A DNA stretch of 64,000 bases from Limnanthes douglasii subsp. nivea (taxonomy: Eukaryota; Streptophyta; Magnoliopsida; Brassicales; Limnanthaceae): the NCBI GenBank assembly GCA_036936605.1, contig JAUPFV010000003.1:148522997-148586996 (forward strand), in the 5' to 3' direction. A program made the translations under genes and the position numbers. The notes below the pieces were generated by a model. That model was not told the DNA's origin. It saw only the letters and a program-made list of their open reading frames with translations, and did not search any database. Below, one piece after another: positions 11,228-22,608 of this stretch. How positions within the stretch are numbered: the stretch's first letter is position 1; each line of letters opens with the position of its first letter.

Positions 11228-13168
11228 ATGGATTCAAATGCCCAAAATACTCCACCTCCAAAGGGGGAATGAGCAAAAGAAAATAATAAGTACACTATTG
11301 AGGAGCACGATCAATTGAGGGCTGGGATTGAGGTATTGAGAGCGCTGAAACAAGAATTGAAAGAGTTAAAGAAAAATCTGGTGCATCAGCGCTTCATCAT
11401 ACTGATAATCCTGGTGAAAATGAGCAGTCCCTGAAAACTCATCTCAGCTCCAAGAAAACACATCGATTCAAACAAATGGAGAGCTTCACGTCGGAATATT
11501 CTAGCGGTTCCTCTAATGATGCGGAACTTGAAGAGTCAATATCATCTTGCAGTGATGAAGGACGATTAAAAAAGAAAATAAGGCTGTCCAAGAAGCATTC
11601 AAGAAAGATGGACAAACATGGCCAACTCAAAAAGTATCAAGGGAAGATGAAGGGATCAGCTGATCAACATATTAACCGTTTGCTAATTGATCCCTTTGCT
11701 TTCCAGTTCGAACCATGTATTTTTGCTACTCCGAATGAGGATACCGTGTTTAGTCGAAGTTAAAATTTGAGACAATCACCTTTGTCCTAAAAAATACTTT
11801 ATGGACATCTTCCTAAAAGATTTGATAGTTCAAAGATGGAGAAGTACGATGGGAGTAAAGATCCATACAATCATCTTGATTAATTTAAGAACTTCATGAT
11901 GAATTTTAATGATGATGACAAGCTTCTGTGTAGGGATTTCTCTCAAACCTTTAAGGGAAGTGCCCTCAAGTGGTATAATAGTCTCCCCCAGGGATCTATA
12001 TTTTTTTTATATCTTTTGGGTTGCTTTTTGAAGACAATTTGTTGGAAGCAAAGAATACATTAACATGTTTGTAAATATAAAAAATAGGTTGACTGATTGC
12101 TTTGAATAAGTGGCAATTACCTCTCTTAGGCAGCGATTAAATCTGGGGAACTTGGTTGATTCTGTGCCCCTAAAAAAGCTATGACCTTTGGAGGGTTGTT
12201 AAATCAAGTTGGGAAACAAATTAATGTTGAAGAAACTAAGAAATCAAAAGTAACTCACTAGATTAGATCCACAACTGCAACATCAACACCTCAAATAACT
12301 AACCAATCCGGTTACACATCGAAGGAAACTGGATATGGATCTCACCGACCCAAGCAGAGTCAGTCCAACCGGAACTAGAACCAGCAGGTTAGAAATAAAA
12401 AAGGACCTTGGGTTCAACCTGAGTGGTTTGCTGAGTTGGGAGAAAGTGTGGCTATGATATATGACAAAACTAATAATGAAGTATGGATTAGTTTATTTTA
12501 GGTTGAGGGTAGTTTTGTAAAGTGTTCTGATAAGTTTGAAATATTTTGTGTTTAGTGTGAGGTGTAGTGAGATAATCAAGCAGCCTACTTCTATTAAATG
12601 TTGATCACCCTCATTAATGAGAGTGGTTGGGGTATTTATACTCTTAATTTAATGATCCATGGGCTTACCGGGTCAATTTTAAGGACTCATTAGTCTTTTA
12701 AGTAGATTAGCAAAAAACTTAGTCAAAAGGTGTTTTACATTTGTCGTGTTCAGAGTTTTTAGTGGTGTGTTATGGTCCGAATTGCCTCTGTCCGGATTTA
12801 AGTGGTGGGTTGTGACTGAAGTATCCAAACTCATCAAAGTACACTTTAGAAAGCCAGTCGTGTTACAGTCTCCTAGAGAAAACCGAAATACCAATTTCTG
12901 TAAATACCATAATGGCATTGGGAATGATACCCATGATTGCATATCTTTGAAACAAGATGTACAGAATCTCATTGAAAGAGGTAAATTGGGGGCCTCTGTC
13001 AAAAAACAAGGGGGGAGCAGGCCGGATAATAAACCATCCAATGTCAATACTCTCCGAACTACTCCTTCGATTCTTCCTAGAACATCTAGGAAGGAGGACA
13101 CTATGGTGATTATTAAAATATTTGATGTGTATTATGAGTACCTTGATCCGGATCCAAGTCAGAATTAG
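11228..13168 (+). pseudogene. Element B gag pseudogene
   Basis: The likely start is the ATG at 11228 (MDSNAQNTPPPKGE), with an in-frame TGA at 11270. The N-terminal part is charged (EVLRALKQELKELKKN, and an acidic and Lys-rich stretch at 11476-11763). Capsid core at about 11816-12003 includes DSSKMEKYDGSKDPYNHLD and FKGSALKWYNSLPQGS. A solo LTR interrupts at 12484-12836. After it come HFRKPVVLQSPRENR, the knuckle FCKYHNGIGNDTHDC (one His replaced by Asn), LIERGKL, and YEYLDPDPSQN at the end. Stops and shifts leave it non-functional. Confidence 0.85.
12484..12836 (-). repeat. Solo LTR inserted in gag of element B
   Basis: A 353-bp LTR on the minus strand, reading TGATGAGTTTGG at its start and AAACTAATCCA at its end. 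It is flanked by a perfect 5-bp target duplication AAGTA (12479-12483 and 12837-12841). The gag text breaks at exactly these points. It has an intact TATA box (TATAAATA on the minus strand). No internal retrotransposon sequence is present, so it is the product of LTR-LTR recombination. Its closest relatives in the window are the LTR at 63656-64000 and, more distantly, the LTR of B itself. Confidence 0.93.
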
Positions 13169-13229
13169 GTAAGGTGATAATGGACATGACTGCTACTGTT
13201 TCCGCTATGGTTAAAATTTTGAGTCTTTA

Positions 13230-13620
13230 ACCATATTTGGGGGAAGACACTGTGACTGCACCTTCCAGTTCTTCAAGAAAGAGGCATGTCAACATCTTGA
13301 CCACCCAATTGGATGGAAGGATGTCCAAAAATCTATGATTGGAGAATTTGAGGAAGAAGTATTGCAGGGAAAAAGGCCTTTTGAGAAAATCGTGAGGCTA
13401 TTGTTTGTTGTGGTGGACTGCCCAACATCTTATAATGCGATATTTAAGAGATCTTGGCTCTCCAGGATGCATGTTGTGGCCTGGACTATCCATCAGTGCT
13501 TAAAATATGTTATGGAAGGACAAGTGGGTGTTGTCCAAAGTAGTCAGAAGGTAGCTAGAGAATGCTATGAAACAACCCTTGCCTCGAAGTCTTTGGAGGC
13601 AGTCAAGGTTAACAAATAGT
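13230..13620 (+). pseudogene. Element B retropepsin remnant lacking active site
   Basis: Begins with HVNILTTQLDGRMSKNL (about 13287-13337), the usual entry into the protease, then jumps directly to the C-terminal part MIGEFEEEVLQGKRPFEK and LFVVVDCPTSYNAIFKRSW, ending with IHQCLKYVMEGQVGVVQ. The segment that should carry the PHEDA block and the catalytic D-T-G is absent, so an internal deletion removed the active site. Confidence 0.8.
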
Positions 13621-13628
13621 AGCAACTA

Positions 13629-15040
13629 TTGGAGCCTTCCACCGATGGGAATGAAATTGATGATCCAAAAGAGGCTCTTAGTGTCATAATACCTATAGAG
13701 GAAGTTGATATTCATTCCCTAGTTAAGGGAAAAAGTGTTAAAATTGGTACTAAGTTGGCACCAAGTTTGAAACAAAGGCTATTGTCTTTTTTATTGGATA
13801 ATGTACATGTATTTGCATGGTGCAATGATGATGTCACTAGAGTGCATGCTGATGTAATTTGTCACAAGTTGTCGGTACGAGCTGATGCTGGACCAGTTGT
13901 ACAAAGAAGAAGGTCCTGCTCTAAAGAAAAAAACAGATGTAATTGTTCAAGAAGTTGATCGTTTGACCAAAATGGGCCACATCAAAGAATCTCAGTACCC
14001 ATTATGGATTGCCAACTTTATATTGGTCAAGAAAAAGAATGAAAAATGGAGCATGTGTATTAACTTCAATGATCTTAATAGGGTATGTCCCAAAGATCCT
14101 TATCCCGTTCCTCAGATAGATCAACTAGTGGACTCTACCTCTAGGAACAAGCTATTGTCTTTCATAGATGCATTTTTAGGGTACAACCATATACAAGTAG
14201 ATCCGAAGGATCAAGATTACGCCACTTTTATTACGAATAGAGGTCTTCATTGTTGTAAAGTGATGCCATTTAGATTAAAAAATGCTGGGGCCACCTATCA
14301 AAGGTTAGTGAATTAATCTTTTGCTAGTCAGATTGGTAGAAATATGGAAGTTTACATAGATGACATGATGGTGAAGAGCCTTGAAGAAGATGCGCATATA
14401 TCCGATCTTCAAGAAACGTTTTCTAACTTAGAGGCTGTCAATTTAAAATTAAACCTTGAGAAGTGTGTATTTGGGGTCCGGTCTGGAAAGTTCTTCGGTT
14501 ATGTTATAAATGAAAAAAATGATTCAACCTGATCTGGATAAGTTTAATGCTCTATTAGCTATAGACCTTCTTTGGATCAATAAAGAAGTTCAAAGATTAA
14601 CCGGACGCATGGCTGCGTTGAATAGGTCTATTTCAAGATCATCAGACAAGTGTGCTCAATTTATCCAGGTATTAAAGAATGCCAAAGACTTTAACTGGTC
14701 TCCACAATGTGATCAAGAATTTCTTGAAATCAGGAAGCATTTGTCTTCACCCAAAACACTCTTTAAACCTGTTCAGGGGGATAAAATTTATATATACTTA
14801 ACTGTGTCTGAGTATGAAGTAAGTGTTGTGCTAGTAAGAGAGGTAGATAATTACCCTCGTCCGGTTTATTACATCAGCAAAAGTCTGTTGGATGCTGAAA
14901 GAAGATATTTGAAGTTAGAAAAATTAGCCTTGGCATTGGTTATAACAGCTAGAAAAATGAGACCATACTTCCAAGCTCATTCGATTGTAGTCCGAACATT
15001 TTTTCCTTTGAATAATGTTCTCTAAAAGGCTGATATATCA
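13629..15040 (+). pseudogene. Element B reverse transcriptase-RNase H pseudogene
   Basis: Pre-RT linker 13629-13920 (VDIHSLVKGKSVKIGTKL). RT at 13930-14532: VDRLTKMGHIKESQYPLW, DLNRVCPKDPYPVPQIDQ, FIDAFLGYNHIQVDPKDQ, then KNAGATYQRLVN and the catalytic box EVYIDDMMVKS intact at about 14350. A TAA at 14314 and a frame change near 14520 break it. RT connection and first RNase H follow at 14510-15025 with LTGRMAALNRSISRSSDK and KLEKLALALVITARKMRPYF. Residues match the Ty3/gypsy RT of D, E and F closely. Confidence 0.9.
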
Positions 15041-15189
15041 AGCAGAATGACCAAGTGGTCAGTTGAGAAGGGTGATTGTGATATTGACTTTGCCCCCCGA
15101 ACGGCAGTCAAGGCCCAATCAGTGGTTGATTTCCTAGTGTAGTTTCATACTGATAATCCCAGACAAATACAAGAGGACCAGTCTAAAAA

Positions 15190-15600
15190 AGAATGGGTAA
15201 TCAGAACTGATGGTGGATCTAGTACCATGGGATGTTGGGCCGGAATTTGTTTAACTTCTCTTTATGATGATACTATGTATCAAGGTATATGTTTTGGGTT
15301 CAGGGCATCCAACAACGAATCTAAATATAAAGCAACTATAGCTGGTCTCAGACTAGCCCTTATATGTGGGGAAAAAAGAGTCCGATTGATGAGCGAATCC
15401 CAACTACTTATTCATCATGCTCAGGGGCAGTCTGAGGGAAAGAAGGAACTATTGATAAAATATTTGCTTATATTGAGAGAAGTTGCTGCAAATTTCAAGA
15501 ATATTCGATATGAACATATCCCTAGATTGGAGAATACTATGGCTTCTTTAAAAACCATATCCTATTCTGAATCTTACCCATGGATTCTGATGCTGGAGTG
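15190..15600 (+). pseudogene. Element B second (archaeal-type-like) RNase H domain
   Basis: A second RNase H follows the one fused to RT: EWVIRTDGGSSTMGCWAG, then FRASNNESKYKATIAGLRLA, RLMSESQLLIHHAQGQSEG and EHIPRLENTMASLKTISYS. The D-G-G-S-S, N-N-E-x-K-Y and S-x-S-Q-L signatures are those of the additional RNase H known in the Tat lineage of plant gypsy elements. Same domain in E (46288-46668), D (39100-39560) and, worn, F (29180-29560). The normal SDSQL here reads SESQL, which replaces a catalytic Asp with Glu. Confidence 0.85.
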
Positions 15601-15639
15601 TCCATCGATAGATTCAAGCAAAGAAAATAAAAAAGAGAA

Positions 15640-16914
15640 TGAAGAGAGTATGAGTATATTTGTCATTCAACCCAAAGAGTGGAGGTATGATATTTTTCAT
15701 ATTATTTCCGATGGAATTTTACCTCCGGATAAAGCCCTTGCTAAGAAAATTAAATATAAAGCTTGTGGTTTCCTAGTGTTAAAAGAAGTTCTTTATAAAA
15801 ATTCCTTTAGCAGACCCCTCTTGTGTTGCTTAGGATTTGAAGGATCCCAAAATGTTTTATCCAAACTTCACGATAGAGAAGTCTATGCACATTGTGGCTA
15901 TAATACCTTAACCAGAAGAGTCTTATTAGCAAGGTACTACTAGCCAATGATAATGGCAGTTACCAAAGATATGGTCAAGAGGTGTGATCCTTGCCAAAGA
16001 TATGGTAATGAAATCCATGCGCCAACAGTTCCTATGAAGTCCATAACCGAACCAATACCTTTTGATAGATTTGGGTTGGATTTGGTTGGGCCTCTTCCCA
16101 TGGTATCCGGTGGATATCGAACGATAATAGTGGCAATTGACTATTTCTCTAAATGGATAGAAGCAAATCCTTTAGTTGGAACCACTTTTAAATCGGTTGT
16201 AAAGTTTATTCTATCCAACATATGTTGCAGATTTGGAGTTCGCCGAAAGATCACTACAGATAACGGGTCCCAATTTGATAATAAAGACATGGATATGTTC
16301 TGTACTTCGAGAGTGATTCAACACCGTTTTTTCTCTCCATCCCACCCTCAAGCTAATGGACAAGTTGATGTTGCTAATCGAACGATCTTGTCTGGGTTAA
16401 TTTGTTTTTGGAAGGAGCTGCAGGGAAGTGGCCAAGTTAGTTGCACGAAGTACTTTGGACTTACGGAACTACTCCCTAAATTGCTACACAAGAATCCGTT
16501 TTTGATATCGTTTATGGCATGAATGCAATTACACCCATAGAAGCTACTTTACCATATTTCAGAATCTAGAACTATTCCGAACATGTAAATGATATGGAAG
16601 TTAGGAAACAATTGGATTTGATTGAAGAAAGGAGAGTCAAAGCACATTTAAGAACAACACGCTATCAGGGTTTAATGAGAAGCATATTTTCATCCAAGGT
16701 TAAAAGAAGATATTTTCAATTGGGAGACAAAGTCTTGAGAACAATCTTCTTGCACAATAAAGAGAAACATTTTGGAAATCGAGCTCTAAATTGGGAAGGT
16801 CCCTATGTGGTATGTGAAAATTTCAATCCAAAGACATATAAACTTCAAGACAAAGAAATCAGAGCATTGGAGCACCCATGGAACATTGAACATCTCAGGT
16901 TATATTTAGAATAA
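15640..16914 (+). pseudogene. Element B integrase pseudogene
   Basis: The zinc-binding domain lies around 15730-16010 (LSKLHDREVYAHCGYNTL, then CDPCQRYG) with a TAG at 15941 where the other copies have Trp. Catalytic core: RFGLDLVGPLPMVSGGYR, KITTDNGSQFDNKDM, and ANGQVDVANRTI, in which the expected catalytic Glu is Asp. A frame change near 16440-16500 precedes the C-terminal domain (16594-16914), which has FQLGDKVLRTIFLHN and LNWEGPYVVCENF (the GPY motif) and ends HPWNIEHLRLYLE. It ends with TAA at about 16912. Highly similar in layout to integrases of D, E and F. Confidence 0.9.
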
Positions 16915-16960
16915 AACTTTCTTGTAAATATTTACCTTTTTATACTTTAATGTAAATATT

Positions 16961-17020
16961 AGGGGGGCATACTCTTTCCTACCCTGGTGGCACGATGAGG
17001 TTTTAACGAGGTGTCCCGGG
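16961..17020 (+). other. Conserved non-coding block after pol (element B copy)
   Basis: Reads GGGGGGCATACTCTTTCCT, then a TGGTGGC sequence and GAGGTTTTAACGAGG, about 50 bases after the pol stop. Near-copies occupy the same place in F (30978-31026) and D (51388-51440), and the first half is present in E (44800-44838, minus strand). The rest of 16915-17458 is AT-rich with no gene. Confidence 0.75.
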
Positions 17021-18367
17021 TTTTCAATAATATCTTATGCCTTCTTCAAAAGTATGGTGTAAAATTCTGGACCATAGTATGGGGCAATCAGATAAATTAA
17101 ATACTCATTAAACACCCCGACTCTCAAATGAAGTATCTTTGAGTTGATCGGATTTGTTAAATACTTGATCACATTTATTAAACAGTTGTGATTGAAGTCA
17201 TTCAATGCTTATGAAACACTTATTTAACAAATAAGAAATGAAAACTACTTAGAACATTAACTGTAAGAAGACAATGGAGTTCGTACAAAAGAAATATGCA
17301 ATATTAAAACTTGATTGGAACAAGCCCGATCCACAATTCAAAAAATTCCTTGACCATTCAAGGACTTTGGTTCATAAGACATGAATTTAAAAAATACAAC
17401 AATATTCCTTGGCCGTCCAAGGACTTTAGTTTTAAAAATACAACATGACATTGCAACCTTAGGGCTTATTCACTCTGGTTTCTTCATCACCTTCGCATTT
17501 TGTGGGACTCTCGAGCTCAGTGCTTGAGCTCTCACCAAATTCCTTCATCAGAATATTCTCCACTTGAATAAGAATGTTTGTCACCATCCGCCATGGTATG
17601 GAAAGGTATCTCCTTATATGGTATATATTTCCACAAAGGACCAAGGGTCCTTTTCGAAAAAGTCTCATTGAATAACAAAACCATATCTGATTTAACCCCC
17701 TCATCGCTCTTCTCCAAAGAATCCACCACTCCAGTAGCATACTTCTCTATTCTTGCAACTATCTTTTGGGCTTGTTTGCTTATTAAAGAAGCATTATCAT
17801 CAGTCTTCTCCTTGAGAAGTCTCCCGAAAGTAGCTTTTTCTTCGAATAAAGTTTTGATAGCACTGGCACTGGCAGCTTGTTGCTTCTTCAAAGTTTTGAT
17901 CTCGGTAGGGGCATAAGTTTCCAGTCCGGAATACTTGGTCTGAAGATCATTTTTAGTACTTTTTGACTGGCGCAGTTTGGTAGCCAAGTCATTTTTCTCC
18001 TTCTTTAAGGCTTCTGTACTTTGTTGAGCAGTGGATAGATCATTCTTCAAGCCTTGGTTTTCTGTGGTTAGGGAAGTTATGGTCGTTGTTTGTTCCCTCA
18101 CTTTCTTTTCTAGGTCAACAATCAGACAAATGTAACCCAATAGGACATGACTCAGAGTATCTTGTTCACTTGATATCCCGTACGACTCAGCATAATGGGT
18201 AACAACATTGGCTGCAGAGGCATAAAGGAAAGTCCGTTCTAAGTCATTTTTGTCCAAGTGAGTGAAGTACATGTTTTTAAACACATCCAGATTAACATCT
18301 CCCTCAAAAGTTTCCTGTTTGGCCGGTAGGAATGTTTGGAAGGAGGGTAAGGTGGAATTTATTTTTG

Positions 18368-18440
18368 TGGAGGAAGATCAGTAGGATTAGAAGGAGGAAG
18401 ATCAGTAGGATCGGAAGGAGGAAGATCGGTAGGACAAAGT
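18368..18440. repeat. Three-copy 24-bp tandem repeat in B antisense ORF
   Basis: Three head-to-tail units of AGGAGGAAGATCAGTAGGAT type, each 24 bp and in frame, encoding PTDLPPS-type repeats on the minus strand. A frame change just to the left separates it from the coiled-coil stretch. Confidence 0.85.
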
Positions 18441-18663
18441 ACCATCTCTGATCCTGAGTTACTTTTCTTCTTCTTTGCACCTCTTTCGCCACTACTCTCT
18501 TTGCGCCTCTTATGGTCTTTCCTTGTAATCTGGGGCGGATGATCCGATCCGCCAACTTCCTTCACTGTGACCCCAACTGCCTCCACCAAAGCGGTGTTGG
18601 TTCCTCATTGGTTCTCCAAACCGACCCCTTCGGAGACCTGTTGAGATGGCTCAGCTTTAGTTT

Positions 18664-18702
18664 TCTTCTTCTTCTTCTTCTTCTTCTTCTTCTTCTTCTT
18701 CT
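18664..18702. repeat. CTT/AAG trinucleotide microsatellite
   Basis: About 13 CTT units. On the minus strand the run reads as poly-Lys in the frame that continues into the antisense ORF of B, or poly-Arg or poly-Glu in other frames. Confidence 0.95.
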
Positions 18703-18784
18703 TGTTCTTGATGATGTCCAGGTGACTAGGGGATTTGTTCCGGGATGACAAGTGAAGTTTGCCATCCTTAATCTCAGGTTCTCT

Positions 18785-20684
18785 GGAAAAGGACGTTAGC
18801 CAAACTTTTTGTGCCTACCATGATATTTTAGAAATTTATCGCATTAATTTCAATAACAATAATAACTACAACCTCATGAGGTGAAACCACTCCCCAAAGG
18901 TCGTTATTGTCAAAATTGATTATTGGGTACACATTATAATAGAGGTATGCTAAAGTCCATCATTGGCTTTGATCTCGAGATCTATTACATGACATTTGCG
19001 GAAGGACTATGCGATGACTGAAAAATAATATCTTCCAAAACTTATTAGGATAATTTAACGGTTATATCCTTTTGGTTCAACTCTAGCTCTGATTTGAAGA
19101 GGGTTGACTTGAATCAGTTATTATGGTTCGATCATGTTGCTTTTGGTTTAGCCCGAAATTTTTATGTGGAAGATTTTATCAACTTTTCACAATCAGTGAT
19201 GTTTTAAACTTCCTATTTTAGTGCTAGATAGTTCAGCTAAGATGCTTTAGATCATTATGATACATAAAAAATTATTTGGATTACAACGATCTTTTAACGT
19301 TGATATATTTTCAGGTTTTTGATGATATACCAAATCCTTAAATTTATCAAATAGGATCCTGATGTTTTTGTTATATAACCTCCAATGATTACCTCATTTT
19401 TTTTAATTTTTGTTATTAGTTTTTATTTTTTTATTGCCTTAATTTTGTTTGTTAGACTTTGTTGCTAGTATGAACGAAGGCTTGAACACCTGGACTAAAG
19501 TCACAATAAGTGGTTCACGATATTATTTATAATATGGTAAGAAGGATAAATATTTGAGATCATTAGGACTCACATACATATTGTATCATCAATTTTGATT
19601 TGTACTTCGACATGAACGAAAAGATACGTGAAAGTTAAAACATATTTTTAATATAACATATTTCTTTCTAAGCCCAAATAATATCCTTTTACTGTAAGAT
19701 ACACAACCAACAAATTCATGATAATTTTCCAGATTGCTTTTGGTTTGGATGAACCAGTTGGTGTATTTCCGGAGGCTTTCATTGAACTGATGTTTGTAGT
19801 AGATGATGTAGTCACCATCATCTTGAATGACATTAATGTACATTAATTGGTCCCAAAATACCATCCATATTTTTTTCAAATTATATATTATGCCTGATAA
19901 CAGTTGGTTGAAGCAGGTGAGGGCGTTACCTTGAAATTTCATAGAAAATGCTCGATGTATTACCCTGTTATCTATACCAAAACCAAGCATCTTGTTTTGA
20001 ACTACTTGATATAATGCTCAAGGTTCTTAGTTTAGTCTTACGTGTCCATATTTTATTGATTAAAATTTAGTGTAAAGTCTTCGTGAATGATTATGGGAGC
20101 TAATAGTGATAATGTGAGATTTTATTTAGGTTCAGTTGCAATGGATCTATGATAGCCAAGGTTTGTTGGACCGACAAAGTTAGCAGTCACTTGTAGTTTT
20201 TGACCAAAATATTGTTAGATCACATATGGGTAGTTGTATTTTCTGAGATAAATGACGAGTAGCTGCAACCCGAATGATGGTGTTGTACTGACATGCCAAG
20301 GGTTTGACGATCGTCTGTGTTGATCAAGTGGAAGGTTTTGGTGGTTTGACTTGATGGGTCGGGTTAGTAGATGTTTCAAAGTGTGCACTATCCCGTTTGT
20401 CTCTCGATAACGATGAGAAAAATAATTTTATCTTCTTCGACCATATAAAAAATGGTAGTGCCATAAACGATATTGATCGGACCTGCTAACTGATTCACAA
20501 TCAGACCATTTATTTGACTTTTTTTCCTTAATGTTTTAGCAAGAGAATGATTGGACATAAGGTCACGCGGGAGAGAACAATTTGCAGAAGGTATATAACG
20601 GTGCCAAATCATAGAGGTAGTGACGTCGTCACATTCTTTAGAGTTATCAAAACTGTCGCGGTCGGATGAGAGAGCATAAACCAC
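18785..20684 (-). pseudogene. Element C gag-protease pseudogene
   Basis: N-terminal region 20684-20388 (MVYALSSDRDSFDNSKECDD). Capsid core 19990-19650 contains FSMKFQGNALTCFNQLLSG and FNESLRKYTNWFIQTKSNLE, typical of plant gypsy gag. The protease start near 18930-18785 reads GVVSPHEVVVIIVIE, then IMVGTKSLANVL where an active site of VDTGSSAN type is expected, so the catalytic Asp is lost. Between 19600 and 18960 no knuckle is recognisable. Stops throughout. Confidence 0.65.
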
Positions 20685-20960
20685 GTCATTGCTTTGAGTC
20701 CAGATCCACCACTAGAGTGTGGATTTTCATGAGTTTTTCTAAATGTAAGCATCACATGTCGTCTAACTGTTAATGCACATCAACAATAGAGATGATATTG
20801 TCATCCGCCACCATAATTGAGTATGCTGTCGATAAAGAGATATACATAGATTGACATATAATGTTAAGGTATAAGAGATATTTTTTCAAAAAACTTTCTC
20901 TTACAAATATTTATAGTTTTCATGGATGCTGATTTGATGGCGTGATAATTTGTTTAGTAC
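18785..20960 (-). mobile_element. Gypsy fragment C (gag to protease start)
   Basis: Minus-strand remnant abutting the broken end of element B on the left and the hAT-type element on the right. Only gag and the start of the protease remain. No LTR or primer-binding site was found on its right side, even when 24115 onward is considered as its continuation beyond the hAT insertion. Confidence 0.65.
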
Positions 20961-21382
20961 TTCTGATTAGTGGTGGCAAATGGTTCTGGAACCACGGTTC
21001 AAAGCTGACAACCTGTTTAAGAACTGACGGTTTACCTGCAAAACTGGCCCATTAGGACTGCAAACTGGCAGGACCGCAACCCGCCAGGACCGCAAACCAT
21101 TAGGACCGCATAAGGAGTAACCCGCTAGGACTGCGAAACCACGGTTTATTTGTAAAAAACCACGGTTTATTGGTAAATATTATAAATGTTTTATTTATTT
21201 TATAACCAAAATGTTATATTTAAAAAATATTGAGATATTGCATATTATTATAGAATTATTATTACATTTTTGTTAATATTAATTTGTTTTGGTTATTAAT
21301 ATTTTAAGTGTTGTAATTATTATATAGTCCAAAATTTTAAATATTACTTATGTTATTATCACATTTTGAATATTATTATTAT

Positions 21383-22015
21383 GTTTTTAGATCTAATACA
21401 AACCAAAACTATATCTTATCATGTTAAAATATTACAAATTCTATGGTTATAATTTTAATATTACATTTTGAATTTTATTATTGTGATTTGGTTTTGAATA
21501 TTACAAGTGTTATATATTATTTTTTAAACCAAAATCATATTTTATCATGCAAAAATATTACAAGTTATATTGTTATAATTTTAATATTACATTTTTCAAT
21601 TTTATTATTGTGATTTGGTTTTAAATATTACAAGTGTTATTTACTATTTTTAATTTATATTGTTATAATTTTAATATGACATTTTGAATTTTATTATTGT
21701 GATTAGGTTTTAAATATTACAAGTGTTATTTATTATTTTTAAGTTATATTGTTATAATTTTAATATTACATTTTGAATTTTATTATTGTGATTTGGTTTT
21801 AAATATTACAAGTGTTATTTATTATTTTTAAGTTATATTGTTATAATTTTAATATTACATTTTGAATATTATTATTGTGATTTGGTTTTAAATATTACAA
21901 ATGTTATTTATTATTTTTTAAACCTAAATCATATTTTATCATGGTAAAAGATTACAAGTTATATTGTTATAATTTTAATATTAAATTTTGAATTTTATTA
22001 TTGTAATTTTAATAA
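21383..22015. repeat. Minisatellite inside the hAT-type element
   Basis: About six tandem units, each starting ATTACAAGTGTTATTTATTA. Three consecutive units are about 89 bp. The flanking ones are about 120-125 bp and carry an extra AAACCAAAATCATATTTTATC segment, so the short units look like internal-deletion versions that then multiplied. Confidence 0.85.
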
Positions 22016-22550
22016 TGATTATAAAATTATTATTACATTTTGGTCAGTATTAATTTGTTTTGGTTATCACAAACAAGTGAAAATTAGCGGATTGGTGAGT
22101 ATTAGTAAGTCTACGATTTATAGGCATTTTAAAACTTAAAACAACGTTTTTTTTAAATATGCAATAAAATACTAATCGAAAATAATTAATATCGCAAATA
22201 ATAAAAACTAAATTTAGACTAATACCAACTAATACAACTAATAACAAGCAATAACAACTAACAACAACTAATAAAATTAGAATTAAAAGAACTAATTTAA
22301 ATTACTATAACAATTAAATAACTTGATAAATTATACGAAGCTCTTAATTGAGCTATTATAATGTTATCCCAACGTTATTTAAGTGTTTTTATCAAATAGA
22401 AATAATTTGCGAAAAAAAAATCAAACAATTCCGAAAGTAGGACTACAATATGTAAAATAAAAAATTTGAGTTTTCTAGAATATTTAGAACAAGTAGAGAG
22501 ATTTAGAGAGACGTAGAGAGGAGTATATGAATTTATGAGTTTGGATTTGG

Positions 22551-22576
22551 GGTCTCCTCTATTTATAGAGGAGACC
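22551..22576 (-). promoter_or_regulatory. TATA-containing palindrome in the hAT-type element
   Basis: GGTCTCCTCTAT and ATAGAGGAGACC are exact inverted repeats separated by two bases. On the minus strand the centre reads CTATAAATAG, a good TATA box. It is followed leftward by a CT-rich stretch (CTCCTCTCTACGTCTCTCTA at about 22497-22530), as in plant 5' leaders. It may be the remains of the transposase promoter of the autonomous parent; no coding sequence follows. Confidence 0.5.
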
Positions 22577-22608
22577 AAAAAAAAAAACGAAAAAAAAATA
22601 TATTTCCA

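Larger units (their letters stand above)
17459..18780 (-). pseudogene. Antisense extra ORF of element B, C-terminal coiled-coil part
   Basis: A 250-codon open stretch (18284-17532, minus) runs antisense to gag-pol, tail to tail with integrase. It starts FKNMYFTHLDKNDLERTF and continues as a long predicted coiled coil (DLEKKVREQTTTITSLTTEN and onward, rich in K, E, Q and T), ending in an acidic tail. Upstream (18780-18360) in neighbouring frames are a Lys-rich run, a basic stretch (KDHKRRKESSGERGAKKKK) and PSDPTDLPPSNPTDLPP repeats. The N-terminal Transposase_28-like domain seen in D and E is missing, because element C begins at about 18785. Gag or structural roles are unproven for such ORFs. 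Confidence 0.75.
10806..18782 (+). mobile_element. Ty3/gypsy (Tat-type) LTR retrotransposon B, 3' LTR missing
   Basis: Plus-strand element: 5' LTR (10806-11154), primer-binding site (11158-11175), gag (11228-13168, split by a solo LTR at 12484-12836), protease remnant, RT, RNase H, second RNase H, integrase (to 16914), a conserved 3' block, then an antisense extra ORF cut off at about 18782 by element C. No copy of its LTR is found downstream, so the 3' end was deleted. The five bases before it are AGATC; no matching right flank can be given. The second RNase H domain and the antisense ORF place it in the Tat lineage. Confidence 0.85.

Noticed and set aside
12679..13101. 140-codon minus-strand open frame
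   Set aside because: Spans the solo-LTR end and gag of B in antisense; no domain.
18562..18765. Poly-Arg open frame
   Set aside because: Out-of-frame reading of the AAG microsatellite; the frame continuing the antisense ORF of B reads Lys.
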